From Castellaniella denitrificans (lineage in GTDB: Bacteria; Pseudomonadota; Gammaproteobacteria; Burkholderiales; Burkholderiaceae_B): 64,000 bases of DNA. Both the position numbers and the translations under genes were made by a program. Numbering within the stretch: position 1 is the stretch's first letter; every line of letters begins with the position of its first letter. The notes beneath the pieces were generated by a model that saw only the letters and a program-made list of their open reading frames with translations, was not told the DNA's origin and did not search any database. The stretch spans positions 248,001 through 312,000 of the forward strand of contig NZ_JAPWHE010000001.1 in assembly GCF_027214045.1 (NCBI RefSeq), in the 5' to 3' direction. This document shows positions 36,215-45,301 of the stretch, one piece after another.

Positions 36215-36234
36215 ACGCCGAGATCACCCAATGA
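36211..36234 (+). other. Seven-codon minigene bridging mlaF and mlaE
   Basis: An ATG overlapping the mlaF stop (ATGA at 36211) opens a frame encoding MNAEITQ. Its TGA overlaps the mlaE ATG (ATGA at 36231). The arrangement could carry ribosomes from mlaF to mlaE by two successive reinitiations. Whether it is translated is unknown. Confidence 0.3.
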
Positions 36235-37019
36235 GCGCGCTCTCGCAACGCATCGCCGCGCTGGGTCATGGTTTCGTCTCCATGATCACCGGCCTGGGCG
36301 CCTTCGCCCGCCTGTTCGGCGCCATCCTGGCGCGCAGCGGCGTGGTGCTGCGCCGCCCGCGCCTGACGGCCCAGCAGGTCCACTTCATCGGCAACCATTC
36401 CCTGCTGATCATCGGGGTCTCGGGCCTGTTCGTGGGATTCGTGCTGGGTCTGCAAGGCTATTACACGCTGAACCGCTACGGCTCGGAAGAAGCCCTGGGC
36501 CTGCTGGTGGCCCTGTCGCTGACGCGCGAACTGGGCCCTGTGGTGACGGCGCTGCTGTTCGCCGGGCGCGCCGGCACGTCACTGACGGCGGAAATCGGCC
36601 TGATGAAGGCCGGCGAACAACTCGCGGCCATGGAGGTCATGGCCGTGGACCCGATCCGCCGCGTCCTGGCGCCGCGCTTCTGGGGCGGGGTGATCGCCAT
36701 GCCGGTCCTGGCGGCGGTCTTTTCCATGGTCGGCGTCCTGGGCGGCTGGTTCGTGGGGGTGGTGCTGATCGGCATCGACCCGGGCGCGTTCTGGTCGCAG
36801 ATGCAAGGCGGCGTGGACGTGATCGACGACGTGCTCAACGGCGTGATCAAGAGCCTGGTCTTCGGCGTCGTCGTGACCTTGATCGCCCTGCATCAGGGCT
36901 GGACGGCGCGCGCCACCCCCGAAGGCGTCTCGCGCGCCACCACCCGCACCGTGGTCAGCGGCGCCCTGGCGGTGCTGGGGCTGGATTTCCTGCTGACGGC
37001 GCTGATGTTCGCCCACTAG
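36231..37019 (+). CDS. mlaE: Phospholipid transport ABC permease MlaE
   Basis: This 262-residue inner-membrane permease of the MlaE family has the conserved HFIGNHSLLIIGVSG, LGLQGYYTLNRYG, LTRELGPVVTALLFAGR and SLTAEIGLMKAGEQLAAMEVM segments. It forms a complex with MlaF and MlaD. It starts 17 bp after the mlaF stop, with a tiny reading frame bridging the gap. Confidence 0.93.
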   Translation: MSALSQRIAALGHGFVSMITGLGAFARLFGAILARSGVVLRRPRLTAQQVHFIGNHSLLIIGVSGLFVGFVLGLQGYYTLNRYGSEEALGLLVALSLTRELGPVVTALLFAGRAGTSLTAEIGLMKAGEQLAAMEVMAVDPIRRVLAPRFWGGVIAMPVLAAVFSMVGVLGGWFVGVVLIGIDPGAFWSQMQGGVDVIDDVLNGVIKSLVFGVVVTLIALHQGWTARATPEGVSRATTRTVVSGALAVLGLDFLLTALMFAH

Positions 37020-37055
37020 GGCCTGTTCGCCAACCGAAACCTGCGGAACGAATTC

Positions 37056-37568
37056 ATGACACGCGAAAAAACCGATTTCTGGGTAGGCCTGTTCATCATG
37101 CTGGGCCTGGTCGCCCTGGCATTCCTGGCGCTGCGCGCCGGCAACATGAGCTCCTTTTCCTTCACCCCCACATACCGGGTGCAGGCGCATTTCGACAACG
37201 TCGGCGGCCTGAAGATCCGCGCGCCGGTGAAAAGCAGCGGCGTGGTGGTCGGGCGGGTCGCCGCCATCGGCTTCGACAACCAGCGATTCCAGGCGACGGT
37301 CGCACTGGATCTGGAACAGCCCTACGCATTCCCGAAGGATACCTCGGCCTCGATCCTGACCTCGGGCCTGCTGGGCGAACAATACGTCGGCCTGACGCCG
37401 GGAGGGGACGACAAGAACCTGGCCGACGGCGGCACGATCGAATTCACGCAGTCGGCTGTCGTGCTGGAAGACCTCATCAGCAAATTCCTCTACAGTTCGG
37501 CCGAAAAAGAAGGCACGAAAGCGGGGCCGGACGCGGGGGGCGCCGCCGCCCAGGCCGCCGGCCATTGA
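37056..37568 (+). CDS. mlaD: MCE-domain lipid-binding protein MlaD
   Basis: The 170-residue protein has an N-terminal membrane anchor (DFWVGLFIMLGLVALAFLAL) and one MCE domain (YRVQAHFDNVGGLKIRAPVKSSGVVVGRV to GEQYVGLTPGG). It ends in a low-complexity Ala/Gly tail. It forms the periplasmic hexamer through which phospholipid passes between MlaFE and the soluble carrier MlaC. Confidence 0.92.
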   Translation: MTREKTDFWVGLFIMLGLVALAFLALRAGNMSSFSFTPTYRVQAHFDNVGGLKIRAPVKSSGVVVGRVAAIGFDNQRFQATVALDLEQPYAFPKDTSASILTSGLLGEQYVGLTPGGDDKNLADGGTIEFTQSAVVLEDLISKFLYSSAEKEGTKAGPDAGGAAAQAAGH

Positions 37569-37633
37569 CCGGCCTCCCTTACAATATGCGACACTTCGAC
37601 GCCGCCCGGCACCGACCGCACGAGACACACCAC

Positions 37634-38473
37634 ATGAATTCCACCGCCCCGACGCCGGCCGCGCCGCGTTCCCGTCGCCTCACGGCCCGCACCGGACTGG
37701 CCCTGGCGGCCGCCGCCCTGATGGCCGGCTGCGCGCAGGTGCCGCATCCCTCGCCCAACGACCCCTGGGAATCCTATAACCGGGGCATGTACCGTTTCAA
37801 CGACACGGTGGACCGCGCCGTGCTCAAGCCCATCGCCACAGGCTACGAGACCGTCACCCCGCGCCCGGTGCGCACCTGTATCCACAACGTCTTCAGCAAC
37901 CTGGGCGACGTCTGGTCGGGCATCAACAGCCTGCTTCAAGGCCGTGGCCGCGACTTTGTGGACACGTTCGGCCGCGTGCTGTTCAACAGCACGGCGGGCC
38001 TGGGCGGCTGCATCGACGTCGCCTCGATGCACGGGGCGCGCAAAATTCCCAACGACTTCGGCATGACGCTGGGCGTCTGGGGCTTTGGCCAGGGGCCGTA
38101 CTTCGTCCTGCCCTTCCTGGGCCCCAGCACGGTCCGCGACGGGGTCGGCACCGCCGTCACGCTGACGGCGCCGGCCACGCCGACCGCCGCAGTTTTCGCC
38201 ATCGACAACGTCCCGGTGCGCAACTCCATCCTGGGCCTGTACATCGTGGACACCCGCGCCAACCTGCTGGAAGCCGACCGTCTGGTGGACCAGATCGCGC
38301 TCGACAGGTACAGCTTCATCCGCGATGCCTACCTGCAGCGCCGCAAAGCCATGCTGGACAGCCGCCAGAAGAGCATCCGCGCCTCCACCGCGGACGACCT
38401 GAACCGCAAGGACGCTCCAGGCGGCCAGAGCCTGCCGGTCTACGACGACCCCGAGGCGGCACCCGCGAACTGA
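37634..38473 (+). CDS. mlaA: Outer-membrane lipoprotein MlaA (VacJ)
   Basis: This 279-residue lipoprotein has a lipobox LMAGC (Cys about residue 32). It has the VacJ core NDPWESYNRGMYRFNDTVDRAVLKP, NLGDVWSGINSLLQG and NDFGMTLGVWGFGQGPYFVLPFLGPS. It removes surface-exposed phospholipid from the outer membrane. In E. coli mlaA is encoded apart from mlaFEDCB; here it sits between mlaD and mlaC. The C-terminal 40 residues are Asp/Pro-rich and variable. The start at 37634 gives a standard signal peptide. Confidence 0.92.
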   Translation: MNSTAPTPAAPRSRRLTARTGLALAAAALMAGCAQVPHPSPNDPWESYNRGMYRFNDTVDRAVLKPIATGYETVTPRPVRTCIHNVFSNLGDVWSGINSLLQGRGRDFVDTFGRVLFNSTAGLGGCIDVASMHGARKIPNDFGMTLGVWGFGQGPYFVLPFLGPSTVRDGVGTAVTLTAPATPTAAVFAIDNVPVRNSILGLYIVDTRANLLEADRLVDQIALDRYSFIRDAYLQRRKAMLDSRQKSIRASTADDLNRKDAPGGQSLPVYDDPEAAPAN

Positions 38474-38516
38474 ACCCGCCCGCCGCCGCGCGGACGGGCG
38501 CCACACGGAGATGATC

Positions 38517-39161
38517 ATGAGTTTTCCTTCTTTCCCGCGCATCCTGCGCCGAGCCATCGGTCCATGCCTGCTGGGCGCGGCCCTGCTCCTGTCCGCATCC
38601 GCGGGCGCGGCGGAGCGCACGGCCGACCCCAAGGCCGCGCCGAACGACTTCCTCGAAGCCGTGGCCAACAACATGCTGGACGCCGTAAAGGCCGACCCCA
38701 AGGCGCTGCAAGGCGATCCCGCCCACATTGCGGACCTGGTGCGCCGCTACGCGATGCCGTACGTGGACATGAGCAAGACGACGCGCCTGGCGGCGGGCCG
38801 TTACTGGCGCCAGGCCTCGGCGGCCCAGAAAGACGCCCTGGTGCAGGCATTCACCGGCACGCTCATCCGCACCTACAGCGGGGCATTCACGCGCGTGACG
38901 TCCGGCACCCAGATTTCGCTGCTGCCGTTCAGGGGCGACCCGAAGGCGCAAGACGCAGTGGTGCGCACGACGATCTCGCAGCCGAACAGTTCCCCGATCG
39001 GGGTGGACTACCGGCTGGAACAGACGGCCGAAGGCTGGAAGGTCTACGACCTGAACGTGGAAGGAATCTGGCTGATCCAGAATTACCGCAACCAGTTCGC
39101 CTCCGAGATCAACCGCAGCGGGATCGACGGACTGATCGCGGCGCTGAACACGAAGAAGTAA
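38517..39161 (+). CDS. mlaC: Periplasmic phospholipid-binding protein MlaC
   Basis: This 214-residue protein has a signal peptide (cleavage near ASAGA/AE) and the Tol-Ttg2/MlaC fold: YVDMSKTTRLAAGRYWRQAS, FTGTLIRTYSGAF, VDYRLEQTAEGWKVYDLNVEGIWLIQNYRNQF. It shuttles phospholipid between MlaA and MlaFED. The GGAG Shine-Dalgarno at 38507-38510 directly abuts an ATG at 38511, so the ATG at 38517, six bases away, is the better start. The STAS-domain gene mlaB that normally follows is not present. Confidence 0.92.
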   Translation: MSFPSFPRILRRAIGPCLLGAALLLSASAGAAERTADPKAAPNDFLEAVANNMLDAVKADPKALQGDPAHIADLVRRYAMPYVDMSKTTRLAAGRYWRQASAAQKDALVQAFTGTLIRTYSGAFTRVTSGTQISLLPFRGDPKAQDAVVRTTISQPNSSPIGVDYRLEQTAEGWKVYDLNVEGIWLIQNYRNQFASEINRSGIDGLIAALNTKK

Positions 39162-39192
39162 CTTCACGCTGCGCGCGCGGTGGTCGCACACC

Positions 39193-39401
39193 CGGTCCCG
39201 GGAGCGGCGTGTGAGGCAGGGCAACCGCGTGAGGCGCCGGCGGCTTCCGAAGGGAAGCCGGGGGCAGTCGGCGGGGGTGTCTGAGCCGCGCAGCGGCGAG
39301 TTCGCCCGCCGCCCGGCTGTACGAGGAAGGGCCGGGCAGTCCGACCGCAGGGAGGACCGCCGAACAGGGCGGCCCTGCCTCACACGCCGCTCCCGGGACC
39401 G
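39193..39401. repeat. 209-bp element bounded by 30-bp perfect inverted repeats (in the mlaC to ABC exporter gap)
   Basis: The arms at 39193-39222 and 39372-39401 are perfect 30-base inverted copies. Inside is an 8-bp hairpin cggcttcc-gaag-ggaagccg (39241-39260). A further pair, gaggcgccg with cggcgcctc (about 39231-39239 and 39416-39424), crosses the right arm, so an RNA copy could form a pseudoknot-like fold. The whole gap 39162-39520 (359 bp) has no convincing gene: its open frames are Arg/Gly-rich with no family resemblance. It may be a mobile or REP-like element, a structured RNA, or a strong terminator after mlaC. Confidence 0.75.
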
Positions 39402-39520
39402 CGCCATCAGTCAGACGGCGCCTCATGCGATTGCCCCGCCCTTCACGCCCACGCACGGGCCGCATCCCCAGACCGCTTATAATGTCCGATGGCGCCCATT
39501 CAGAGGCGCATTGCCTGCCC

Positions 39521-40312
39521 ATGCCCGCCCTCGACCTGCAAAACGTTTCCAAAGTCTACGCCCCGCGCCAGCGGTCCTGGCGCGACCGCCTGAGCGGCCG
39601 CCCCGCGTCCGCGGGCTTCCAGGCCCTGCGCGACGTCAGCCTGACGGTCGAGCATGGCGAATTCTTCGGCCTGCTGGGTCCCAACGGGGCGGGCAAGACC
39701 TCGCTGATCTCCATCCTGGCCGGACTGTCCCGCGCCACCCGGGGCAGCGCCCGCGTCTGCGGCCACGACGTGGTGGACGATTTCCGCCGCGCACGCCAGT
39801 CCCTGGGCGTGGTGCCCCAGGAAATCGTCTACGACCCCTTCTTCACCGTGCGCGAGACCCTGCGGCTGCAATCCGGGTATTTCGGCCTGCGGCACAATGA
39901 CGACTGGATCGACGAGATCCTGGACAACCTGGGCCTGCTCGACAAGGCCGAGTCCAACATGCGCGAACTGTCGGGCGGCATGAAACGCCGCGTGCTGGTG
40001 GCGCAGGCCCTGGTGCACCGCCCGCCCGTGATCATCCTGGACGAGCCCACCGCCGGCGTGGATGTGGACCTGCGCCGCACGCTGTGGGACTTCATCACGC
40101 GCCTGAACCAGGCCGGGCACACGATCCTGCTGACCACCCACTACCTGGAAGAAGCCGAAGCCCTGTGCGGCCGGGTGGCGATGCTGAAATCCGGTCAAAT
40201 CGTGGCGCTGGACACCACCCAGGCGCTGATGGCGCGGGTCGGCGGCGCCGATCTGGAAGACGCCTTCGTGCGCATCATGCACGATGATTCCGTGCTGGAG
40301 GCCGAACTGTGA
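39521..40312 (+). CDS. ABC-2 type exporter ATP-binding protein (YadG-like)
   Basis: This 263-residue ATPase has Walker A LLGPNGAGKTS, the signature ELSGGMKRRVLVAQAL and Walker B VIILDEPTAGVD, the DrrA/YadG subgroup of ABC-2 exporters. The start at 39521 (MPALDLQNV) fits the conserved fold; an ATG at 39482 would add 13 residues. It overlaps the permease gene by GTGA. This exporter pair commonly lies between the mla genes and murA in beta- and gammaproteobacteria, but its substrate is not known. Confidence 0.88.
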   Translation: MPALDLQNVSKVYAPRQRSWRDRLSGRPASAGFQALRDVSLTVEHGEFFGLLGPNGAGKTSLISILAGLSRATRGSARVCGHDVVDDFRRARQSLGVVPQEIVYDPFFTVRETLRLQSGYFGLRHNDDWIDEILDNLGLLDKAESNMRELSGGMKRRVLVAQALVHRPPVIILDEPTAGVDVDLRRTLWDFITRLNQAGHTILLTTHYLEEAEALCGRVAMLKSGQIVALDTTQALMARVGGADLEDAFVRIMHDDSVLEAEL

Positions 40313-41100
40313 TCCGCCCCGTCACCCAGGCCCGCCCCGAAATGGGCTCGGGCTTTCCGACCCTGTTGCACAAGGAACTGATGCGTTTCTGGAAGGTCGG
40401 CCTGCAGACCATCGCCGCCCCGGTGGTGACGGCGCTGCTGTACCTGCTGATCTTCTCGCACGTGCTGGAGGACCGCGTGCGGGTATACGATGCGATCTCC
40501 TACACCGCTTTCCTGATCCCCGGACTGATGATGATGAGCATGCTGCAGAACAGCTTCGCGAATCCGTCCTCGTCATTGATCCAGAGCCGCATCACCGGCA
40601 ACCTGATCTTCGTGCTGCTGCCACCGTTTTCCCACCGCCAGATCTTCGCCGCCTACATCCTGGCGGCGGTCGCTCGCGGTCTGGCCGTGGGCGCCTGTGT
40701 CTGGCTGGTGGCGCTGTTCTTCGTGCGCCTGCCGGTCACGGCGCCGTTTTGGCTGCTGGCCTTCGCGGTGCTCTCGTGCTGGATCCTGGGCGTTCTGGGC
40801 CTGATCGCCGGCCTGTGGTCTGAAAAATTCGACCAGTTGGCTGCCTTCCAGAACTTCCTGATCATGCCCGCCACGTTCCTGTCGGGCGTGTTCTATTCCA
40901 TTCACAGCCTGCCGCCCTTCTGGCAGGAAGTCTCTCACTGGAACCCGGTGTTCTACATGATCGACGGCTTCCGCTACGGATTCTTCGCGGCGTCCGACGT
41001 TTCCCCCTGGCGCGGCCTGGCCATCGTGCTGGCCGTCGCCGTGGCCCTGAGCCTGTTCGCCCTGCGCCTGCTGGCGCGCGGCTACAAATTACGGAGCTGA
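40309..41100 (+). CDS. ABC-2 type exporter permease (YadH-like)
   Basis: This 263-residue six-span membrane protein has the ABC-2 family pattern (YTAFLIPGLMMMSMLQNSF, SHRQIFAAYILAA, FLSGVFYSIHSLPPFWQ and HWNPVFYMIDGFRYGFF). It uses a GTG start at 40309 overlapping the ATPase stop, so both subunits are translationally coupled. An ATG at 40342 is an alternative. The substrate is unknown. Confidence 0.88.
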   Translation: MIRPVTQARPEMGSGFPTLLHKELMRFWKVGLQTIAAPVVTALLYLLIFSHVLEDRVRVYDAISYTAFLIPGLMMMSMLQNSFANPSSSLIQSRITGNLIFVLLPPFSHRQIFAAYILAAVARGLAVGACVWLVALFFVRLPVTAPFWLLAFAVLSCWILGVLGLIAGLWSEKFDQLAAFQNFLIMPATFLSGVFYSIHSLPPFWQEVSHWNPVFYMIDGFRYGFFAASDVSPWRGLAIVLAVAVALSLFALRLLARGYKLRS

Positions 41101-41103
41101 CCC

Positions 41104-41355
41104 ATGTCTCCCACGCCCGAACACGTCCGCCAGTACATCGCCGACAACCTGCCTTGCGAACACCTCGAAGTCCAGGGAGACGGCGCCCACTTCGAAGCCC
41201 TGATCGTCAGCACCCTCTTCGAGGGCAAGCGCACGCTGGCCCGCCACCAGGCGGTCTACCAGGCCCTGGGCGAGCGCATGCGCGCGGAAATCCACGCCCT
41301 GTCGATGCGCACCCTGACGCCTGCCGAATACGAGACCGCCCAACGCAATGGATAA
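41104..41355 (+). CDS. ibaG: BolA-family protein (IbaG type)
   Basis: This 83-residue protein has the BolA fold with [40 protein letters not shown]; the conserved His in ARHQAVY and the absence of the cysteine follow the IbaG/YrbA pattern. Such proteins partner with monothiol glutaredoxins and iron-sulfur clusters, and the gene is regularly found directly before murA. It overlaps murA by 8 bp and follows the exporter by 3 bp. Confidence 0.88.
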   Translation: MSPTPEHVRQYIADNLPCEHLEVQGDGAHFEALIVSTLFEGKRTLARHQAVYQALGERMRAEIHALSMRTLTPAEYETAQRNG

Positions 41356-42601
41356 ACTGCTGATCCAGGGTGGCCGCCCGCTGCGCGGCGAGGTCTCCAT
41401 TTCGGGGGCCAAGAACGCCGCCTTGCCGATCCTCTGCGCATCGCTGCTGACCGCCGACCCGCTGGAGCTGGACAACGTCCCGGCCCTGCGCGACATCGGC
41501 ACCACCCTGACCCTGCTGCAGCGCATGGGCGTGCGCGCGGCACGCGGGGACGAGGCCCGCGTCACCCTTCAGGCGGACCAGGTGTCGAGCCAGGAAGCCC
41601 CTTACGAACTGGTCAAGACCATGCGGGCGTCCATCCTGGTGCTGGGGCCGCTGGTGGCGCGTTTCGGCCGGGCCCGGGTCAGCCTGCCGGGCGGCTGCGC
41701 CATCGGCCAGCGGCCGGTGGACCAGCACATCAAGGGCCTGGCGGCCATGGGCGCGCGCATCCACATCGACCACGGCTTCGTCGTGGCCGAGGCCGACCGC
41801 CTGCGCGGCGCCAGCATCCTGACGGACATGGTCACCGTGACCGGCACGGAAAACCTGATGATGGCCGCCGCCCTGGCCGAAGGCCGCACCGTGCTGGAAA
41901 ACGCCGCCTGCGAGCCCGAAGTCGTCGACCTGGCCAAAGTGCTGATCGCCATGGGTGCCCACATCGAGGGCCACGGCACCGACCGCATCGTCATCGAGGG
42001 CGTGCCGCGCCTGCACGGCGCCACCCACCGCATCGTGCCCGACCGCATCGAGGCCGGGACCTTCCTGTGCGCCGTGGCGGCCACGGGCGGCGACATCACC
42101 CTGCGCCACGCGGCGCCCGAGACGATGGGCGCGGTGCTGGACAAGCTGCGCGACGCCGGGCTGGACATCGCCACCGGTCCGGACTGGATCCGCGCCCGCA
42201 TGGCCGGCCGGCCCCGCGCCACGGGTTTCCGCACCAGCGAATACCCGGGCTTTCCAACCGACATGCAGGCCCAGCTGATGGCCCTGAACACTCTGGCCGA
42301 GGGCACCGCCGTCATCACCGAGAACATCTTCGAGAACCGCTACATGCACGTGCAAGAACTGCACCGCATGGGCGCCGACATCGAGATCGACGGCCACACC
42401 GCCGTGGTCCAGGGCGTCGGGCAGCTGCTGGGGGCCACCGTCATGGCCACCGACCTGCGCGCCTCGGCCAGCCTGGTGATCGCCGGCCTGGCGGCCAGCG
42501 GCCAGACCACGGTGGAACGCATCTACCACCTGGACCGCGGCTACGAACGCATGGAACACAAGCTCCAGGCGCTGGGCGCGGACATCCAACGCATCCAATA
42601 A
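41348..42601 (+). CDS. murA: UDP-N-acetylglucosamine 1-carboxyvinyltransferase
   Basis: This 417-residue enzyme catalyses the first committed step of peptidoglycan synthesis, transfer of enolpyruvate from PEP to UDP-GlcNAc. Lys22 and Asn23 in SGAKNAALP and the catalytic Cys117 in [11 protein letters not shown] are present, so it is the fosfomycin-sensitive cysteine type. Length is standard. The start overlaps the end of the BolA gene, and hisG follows after 7 bp, so cell-wall and histidine genes are in one string. Confidence 0.96.
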   Translation: MDKLLIQGGRPLRGEVSISGAKNAALPILCASLLTADPLELDNVPALRDIGTTLTLLQRMGVRAARGDEARVTLQADQVSSQEAPYELVKTMRASILVLGPLVARFGRARVSLPGGCAIGQRPVDQHIKGLAAMGARIHIDHGFVVAEADRLRGASILTDMVTVTGTENLMMAAALAEGRTVLENAACEPEVVDLAKVLIAMGAHIEGHGTDRIVIEGVPRLHGATHRIVPDRIEAGTFLCAVAATGGDITLRHAAPETMGAVLDKLRDAGLDIATGPDWIRARMAGRPRATGFRTSEYPGFPTDMQAQLMALNTLAEGTAVITENIFENRYMHVQELHRMGADIEIDGHTAVVQGVGQLLGATVMATDLRASASLVIAGLAASGQTTVERIYHLDRGYERMEHKLQALGADIQRIQ

Positions 42602-42608
42602 AGGCGAC

Positions 42609-43283
42609 ATGGCTCAATCACCCCTGACCCTGGCCCTGTCCAAGGGACGCATCTTCGAAGAGACCCTGCCGCTGCTGGCCGCGGCCGGCGTGGGCGTGCC
42701 GGAAAATCCCGAATCCTCGCGCAAGCTGATCCTGCCCACGGACTCGGACGAATTGCGCATCATCATCGTGCGCGCCTCGGACGTGCCCACCTACGTCCAG
42801 TATGGCGCGGCCGACTTCGGCATCGCCGGCAAAGACGTGCTGCACGAGCACATGGCGCAACACCCCGGCGGGCTGTACCAGCCCATCGACCTGAACATCG
42901 CCCGCTGCCGCCTGTGCGTGGCCGCCCCCGAGGACTTCGACTACCAGGCGGCCGTGCGCCAGGGCTCGCGCCTGCGCATCGCCACCAAGTACGTGCGCGC
43001 CGCGCGCGAACATTTTGCCGCCAAGGGCGTGCACGTGGACATCATCAAGCTCTACGGCTCGATGGAACTGGCTCCGCTGGTGGGCCTGGCCGACGCCATC
43101 GTCGACCTGGTGTCCTCGGGCGGCACGCTGCGCGCCAACCGCCTGATCGAGGTCGAGGAAATCCGCCAGATCTCCTCGCGCCTGATCGTCAACCAGGCCG
43201 CGCTCAAGATGAAGGGCGAACGCCTGCGACCCTTCCTGGCCGCTTTCGACCGCGCCGCCACACGGCAGGGCGCGACACAGTAA
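42609..43283 (+). CDS. hisG: ATP phosphoribosyltransferase catalytic subunit, short form
   Basis: This 224-residue enzyme makes phosphoribosyl-ATP, the first step of histidine synthesis. It is the short HisG form that lacks the C-terminal regulatory domain and needs HisZ as partner. Motifs [30 protein letters not shown] and the PRPP-binding [15 protein letters not shown] are clear. No hisZ is in this window. Confidence 0.95.
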   Translation: MAQSPLTLALSKGRIFEETLPLLAAAGVGVPENPESSRKLILPTDSDELRIIIVRASDVPTYVQYGAADFGIAGKDVLHEHMAQHPGGLYQPIDLNIARCRLCVAAPEDFDYQAAVRQGSRLRIATKYVRAAREHFAAKGVHVDIIKLYGSMELAPLVGLADAIVDLVSSGGTLRANRLIEVEEIRQISSRLIVNQAALKMKGERLRPFLAAFDRAATRQGATQ

Positions 43284-43313
43284 GATAGACCACTTCACAC
43301 ACCGGTTTCCGCC

Positions 43314-44618
43314 ATGCCCCTGATCCACCGCCTGGACGCCCGTTCCCCCGATTTCGACGCGGCCCTGGCCCGGCTCCTGGCCTTCGACGCCTCCCAGGAC
43401 GAGGCCATCGAAACCGCCGTGCGCGACATCCTGCACGATGTGCGGGCGCGCGGCGACGCGGCGATCCTGGACTACACGGCGCGCTTCGACCATGTCCGGG
43501 CCGACCGGCTGGACGAGCTGGAAATCCCCCGCGCCGACTGGCTGGCGGCACTGGACGACCTGCCCGCCGAACAGCGCGCGGCGCTGGAGGCCGCCGCCGA
43601 CCGCGTGCGTCGCTACCACGAGCACCAGCGCGCCGAAACCTGGACCTACACCGAGCCCGACGGCACGATGCTGGGCCAGCAGGTCACCCCGCTGGACCGC
43701 GTCGGCCTGTACGTGCCGGGCGGCAAAGCCGCCTACCCGTCCTCGGTACTGATGAACGCCATCCCGGCCAAGGTCGCGGGCGTGCCCGAACTGATCATGG
43801 TCACGCCCACGCCCGGCGGCGTGCGCAACCCCATGGTGCTGGCCGCCGCCGCCCTGGGCGGCGCGGACCGTGTGTTCGCCATTGGCGGGGCCCAGGCCGT
43901 GGGCGGCCTGGCCTACGGCACGCGCACGCTGCCTGCGGTGGACAAGATCGTCGGCCCGGGCAACGCCTACGTCGCAGCGGCCAAGCGCCGCGTGTTCGGC
44001 ACGGTGGGCATCGACATGATTGCCGGCCCGTCCGAGATCCTGATCGTGGCCGACGGCTCCACGCCAGCCGACTGGCTGGCCATCGACCTGTTCTCCCAGG
44101 CCGAGCACGACGAGCTTGCCCAGGCCATCCTGCTGTGCCCCGACGGCGACTACCTGGACGCGGTCCAGGCCGCCATCGAGCGCCTGCTGCCGGCGCAGCC
44201 GCGCGCCGGCATCCTGCGCGTCAGCCTGGCCAACCGGGGCGCCCTGATCCGTACCGACAGCCTGGAGCAGGCCTGCGACATCGTCAACCACATCGCGCCT
44301 GAACACCTCGAACTCTCGGTCCAAGACCCCCGGGCACTGCTGCCCCGGATCCGCCACGCCGGCGCCATCTTCCTGGGGGCCTACAGCTCCGAATCCCTGG
44401 GCGACTACTGCGCCGGACCGAACCACGTCCTGCCCACGGCGCGCACGGCGCGCTTCTCTTCGCCGCTGGGCGTGTATGATTTCCAGAAACGCAGCAGCCT
44501 GATCCAGGTCTCGCGCGCCGGCGCCCAGACCCTGGGCCGGGTCGCCGCCACCCTGGCCACGGGCGAAGGGCTGCATGCCCACGCCGCCAGCGCCTCGATG
44601 CGCCTGGACACGCACTGA
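43314..44618 (+). CDS. hisD: Histidinol dehydrogenase
   Basis: This 434-residue zinc enzyme oxidises histidinol to histidine in two NAD-dependent steps. Motifs include [24 protein letters not shown], the metal-ligand region [24 protein letters not shown] and [26 protein letters not shown]. It lies 30 bp after hisG. Aminotransferase hisC, which usually follows hisD in related genomes, is absent. Confidence 0.96.
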   Translation: MPLIHRLDARSPDFDAALARLLAFDASQDEAIETAVRDILHDVRARGDAAILDYTARFDHVRADRLDELEIPRADWLAALDDLPAEQRAALEAAADRVRRYHEHQRAETWTYTEPDGTMLGQQVTPLDRVGLYVPGGKAAYPSSVLMNAIPAKVAGVPELIMVTPTPGGVRNPMVLAAAALGGADRVFAIGGAQAVGGLAYGTRTLPAVDKIVGPGNAYVAAAKRRVFGTVGIDMIAGPSEILIVADGSTPADWLAIDLFSQAEHDELAQAILLCPDGDYLDAVQAAIERLLPAQPRAGILRVSLANRGALIRTDSLEQACDIVNHIAPEHLELSVQDPRALLPRIRHAGAIFLGAYSSESLGDYCAGPNHVLPTARTARFSSPLGVYDFQKRSSLIQVSRAGAQTLGRVAATLATGEGLHAHAASASMRLDTH

Positions 44619-44679
44619 TCTCCGCCCGCGCGGCCCCGCCAGGCCGCGCGGCTCCCACCCGAACGACCCGCCCATCGCC

Positions 44680-45267
44680 ATGCGCACCGCCACCATCGAA
44701 CGCAACACCCAGGAAACCCGCATCCGCGTCAGCATCAATCTGGACGGCACCGGCACGCGCACGCTGAACACCGGCGTGCCCTTCCTGGATCACATGCTGG
44801 ACCAGATCGCCCGCCACGGCCTGTTCGACCTGGATGTCCGCTGCGACGGCGACACCCACATCGACGACCACCACAGCGTAGAGGACGTCGGCATCACCCT
44901 GGGCCAGGCGTTCGCCGCCGCGGCGGGCGACAAGGCCGGCCTGCGCCGCTACGGCCACGCCTACGTGCCGCTGGACGAGGCCCTGTCGCGCGTGGTGGTG
45001 GACCTGTCCGGCCGTCCCGGCCTGTTCTACCATGTGGACTACAGCCGGGCGCGCATCGGCACCTTCGACGTCGATCTGGCGCGCGAATTCTTCCAGGGCT
45101 TCGTCAACCACGCCCAGGCGACCGTGCACATCGACAATCTGCGCGGTGAAAACGCCCATCACCAATGCGAAACCATCTTCAAGGCCTTCGGCCGCGCGCT
45201 GCGCATGGCCACCGAGGTCGACCCGCGCGCCGGGGGGGCCATCCCCTCGACCAAGGGCTCGCTGTGA
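44680..45267 (+). CDS. hisB: Imidazoleglycerol-phosphate dehydratase
   Basis: This 195-residue manganese enzyme is the monofunctional HisB without the phosphatase domain. Metal-binding motifs [24 protein letters not shown] and [14 protein letters not shown] are intact. The start at 44680 ([11 protein letters not shown]) matches the family. It is separated from hisD by only 61 bp, so hisC is not simply unannotated. Confidence 0.96.
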   Translation: MRTATIERNTQETRIRVSINLDGTGTRTLNTGVPFLDHMLDQIARHGLFDLDVRCDGDTHIDDHHSVEDVGITLGQAFAAAAGDKAGLRRYGHAYVPLDEALSRVVVDLSGRPGLFYHVDYSRARIGTFDVDLAREFFQGFVNHAQATVHIDNLRGENAHHQCETIFKAFGRALRMATEVDPRAGGAIPSTKGSL

Positions 45268-45301
45268 CCCACACCGCAGACCGCTCCAGGATCCCCGCAT
45301 C

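Noticed and set aside
39193-39401. Insertion sequence or transposon
   Set aside because: No transposase frame lies between the inverted repeats and no target duplication was seen; kept only as a repeat element of unknown kind.
39211-39900. 229-codon frame across the inverted-repeat element
   Set aside because: Its Arg/Gly/Pro-rich translation is that of a GC-rich non-coding stretch and it overlaps the ABC ATPase gene in another frame; no STAS or other domain seen.
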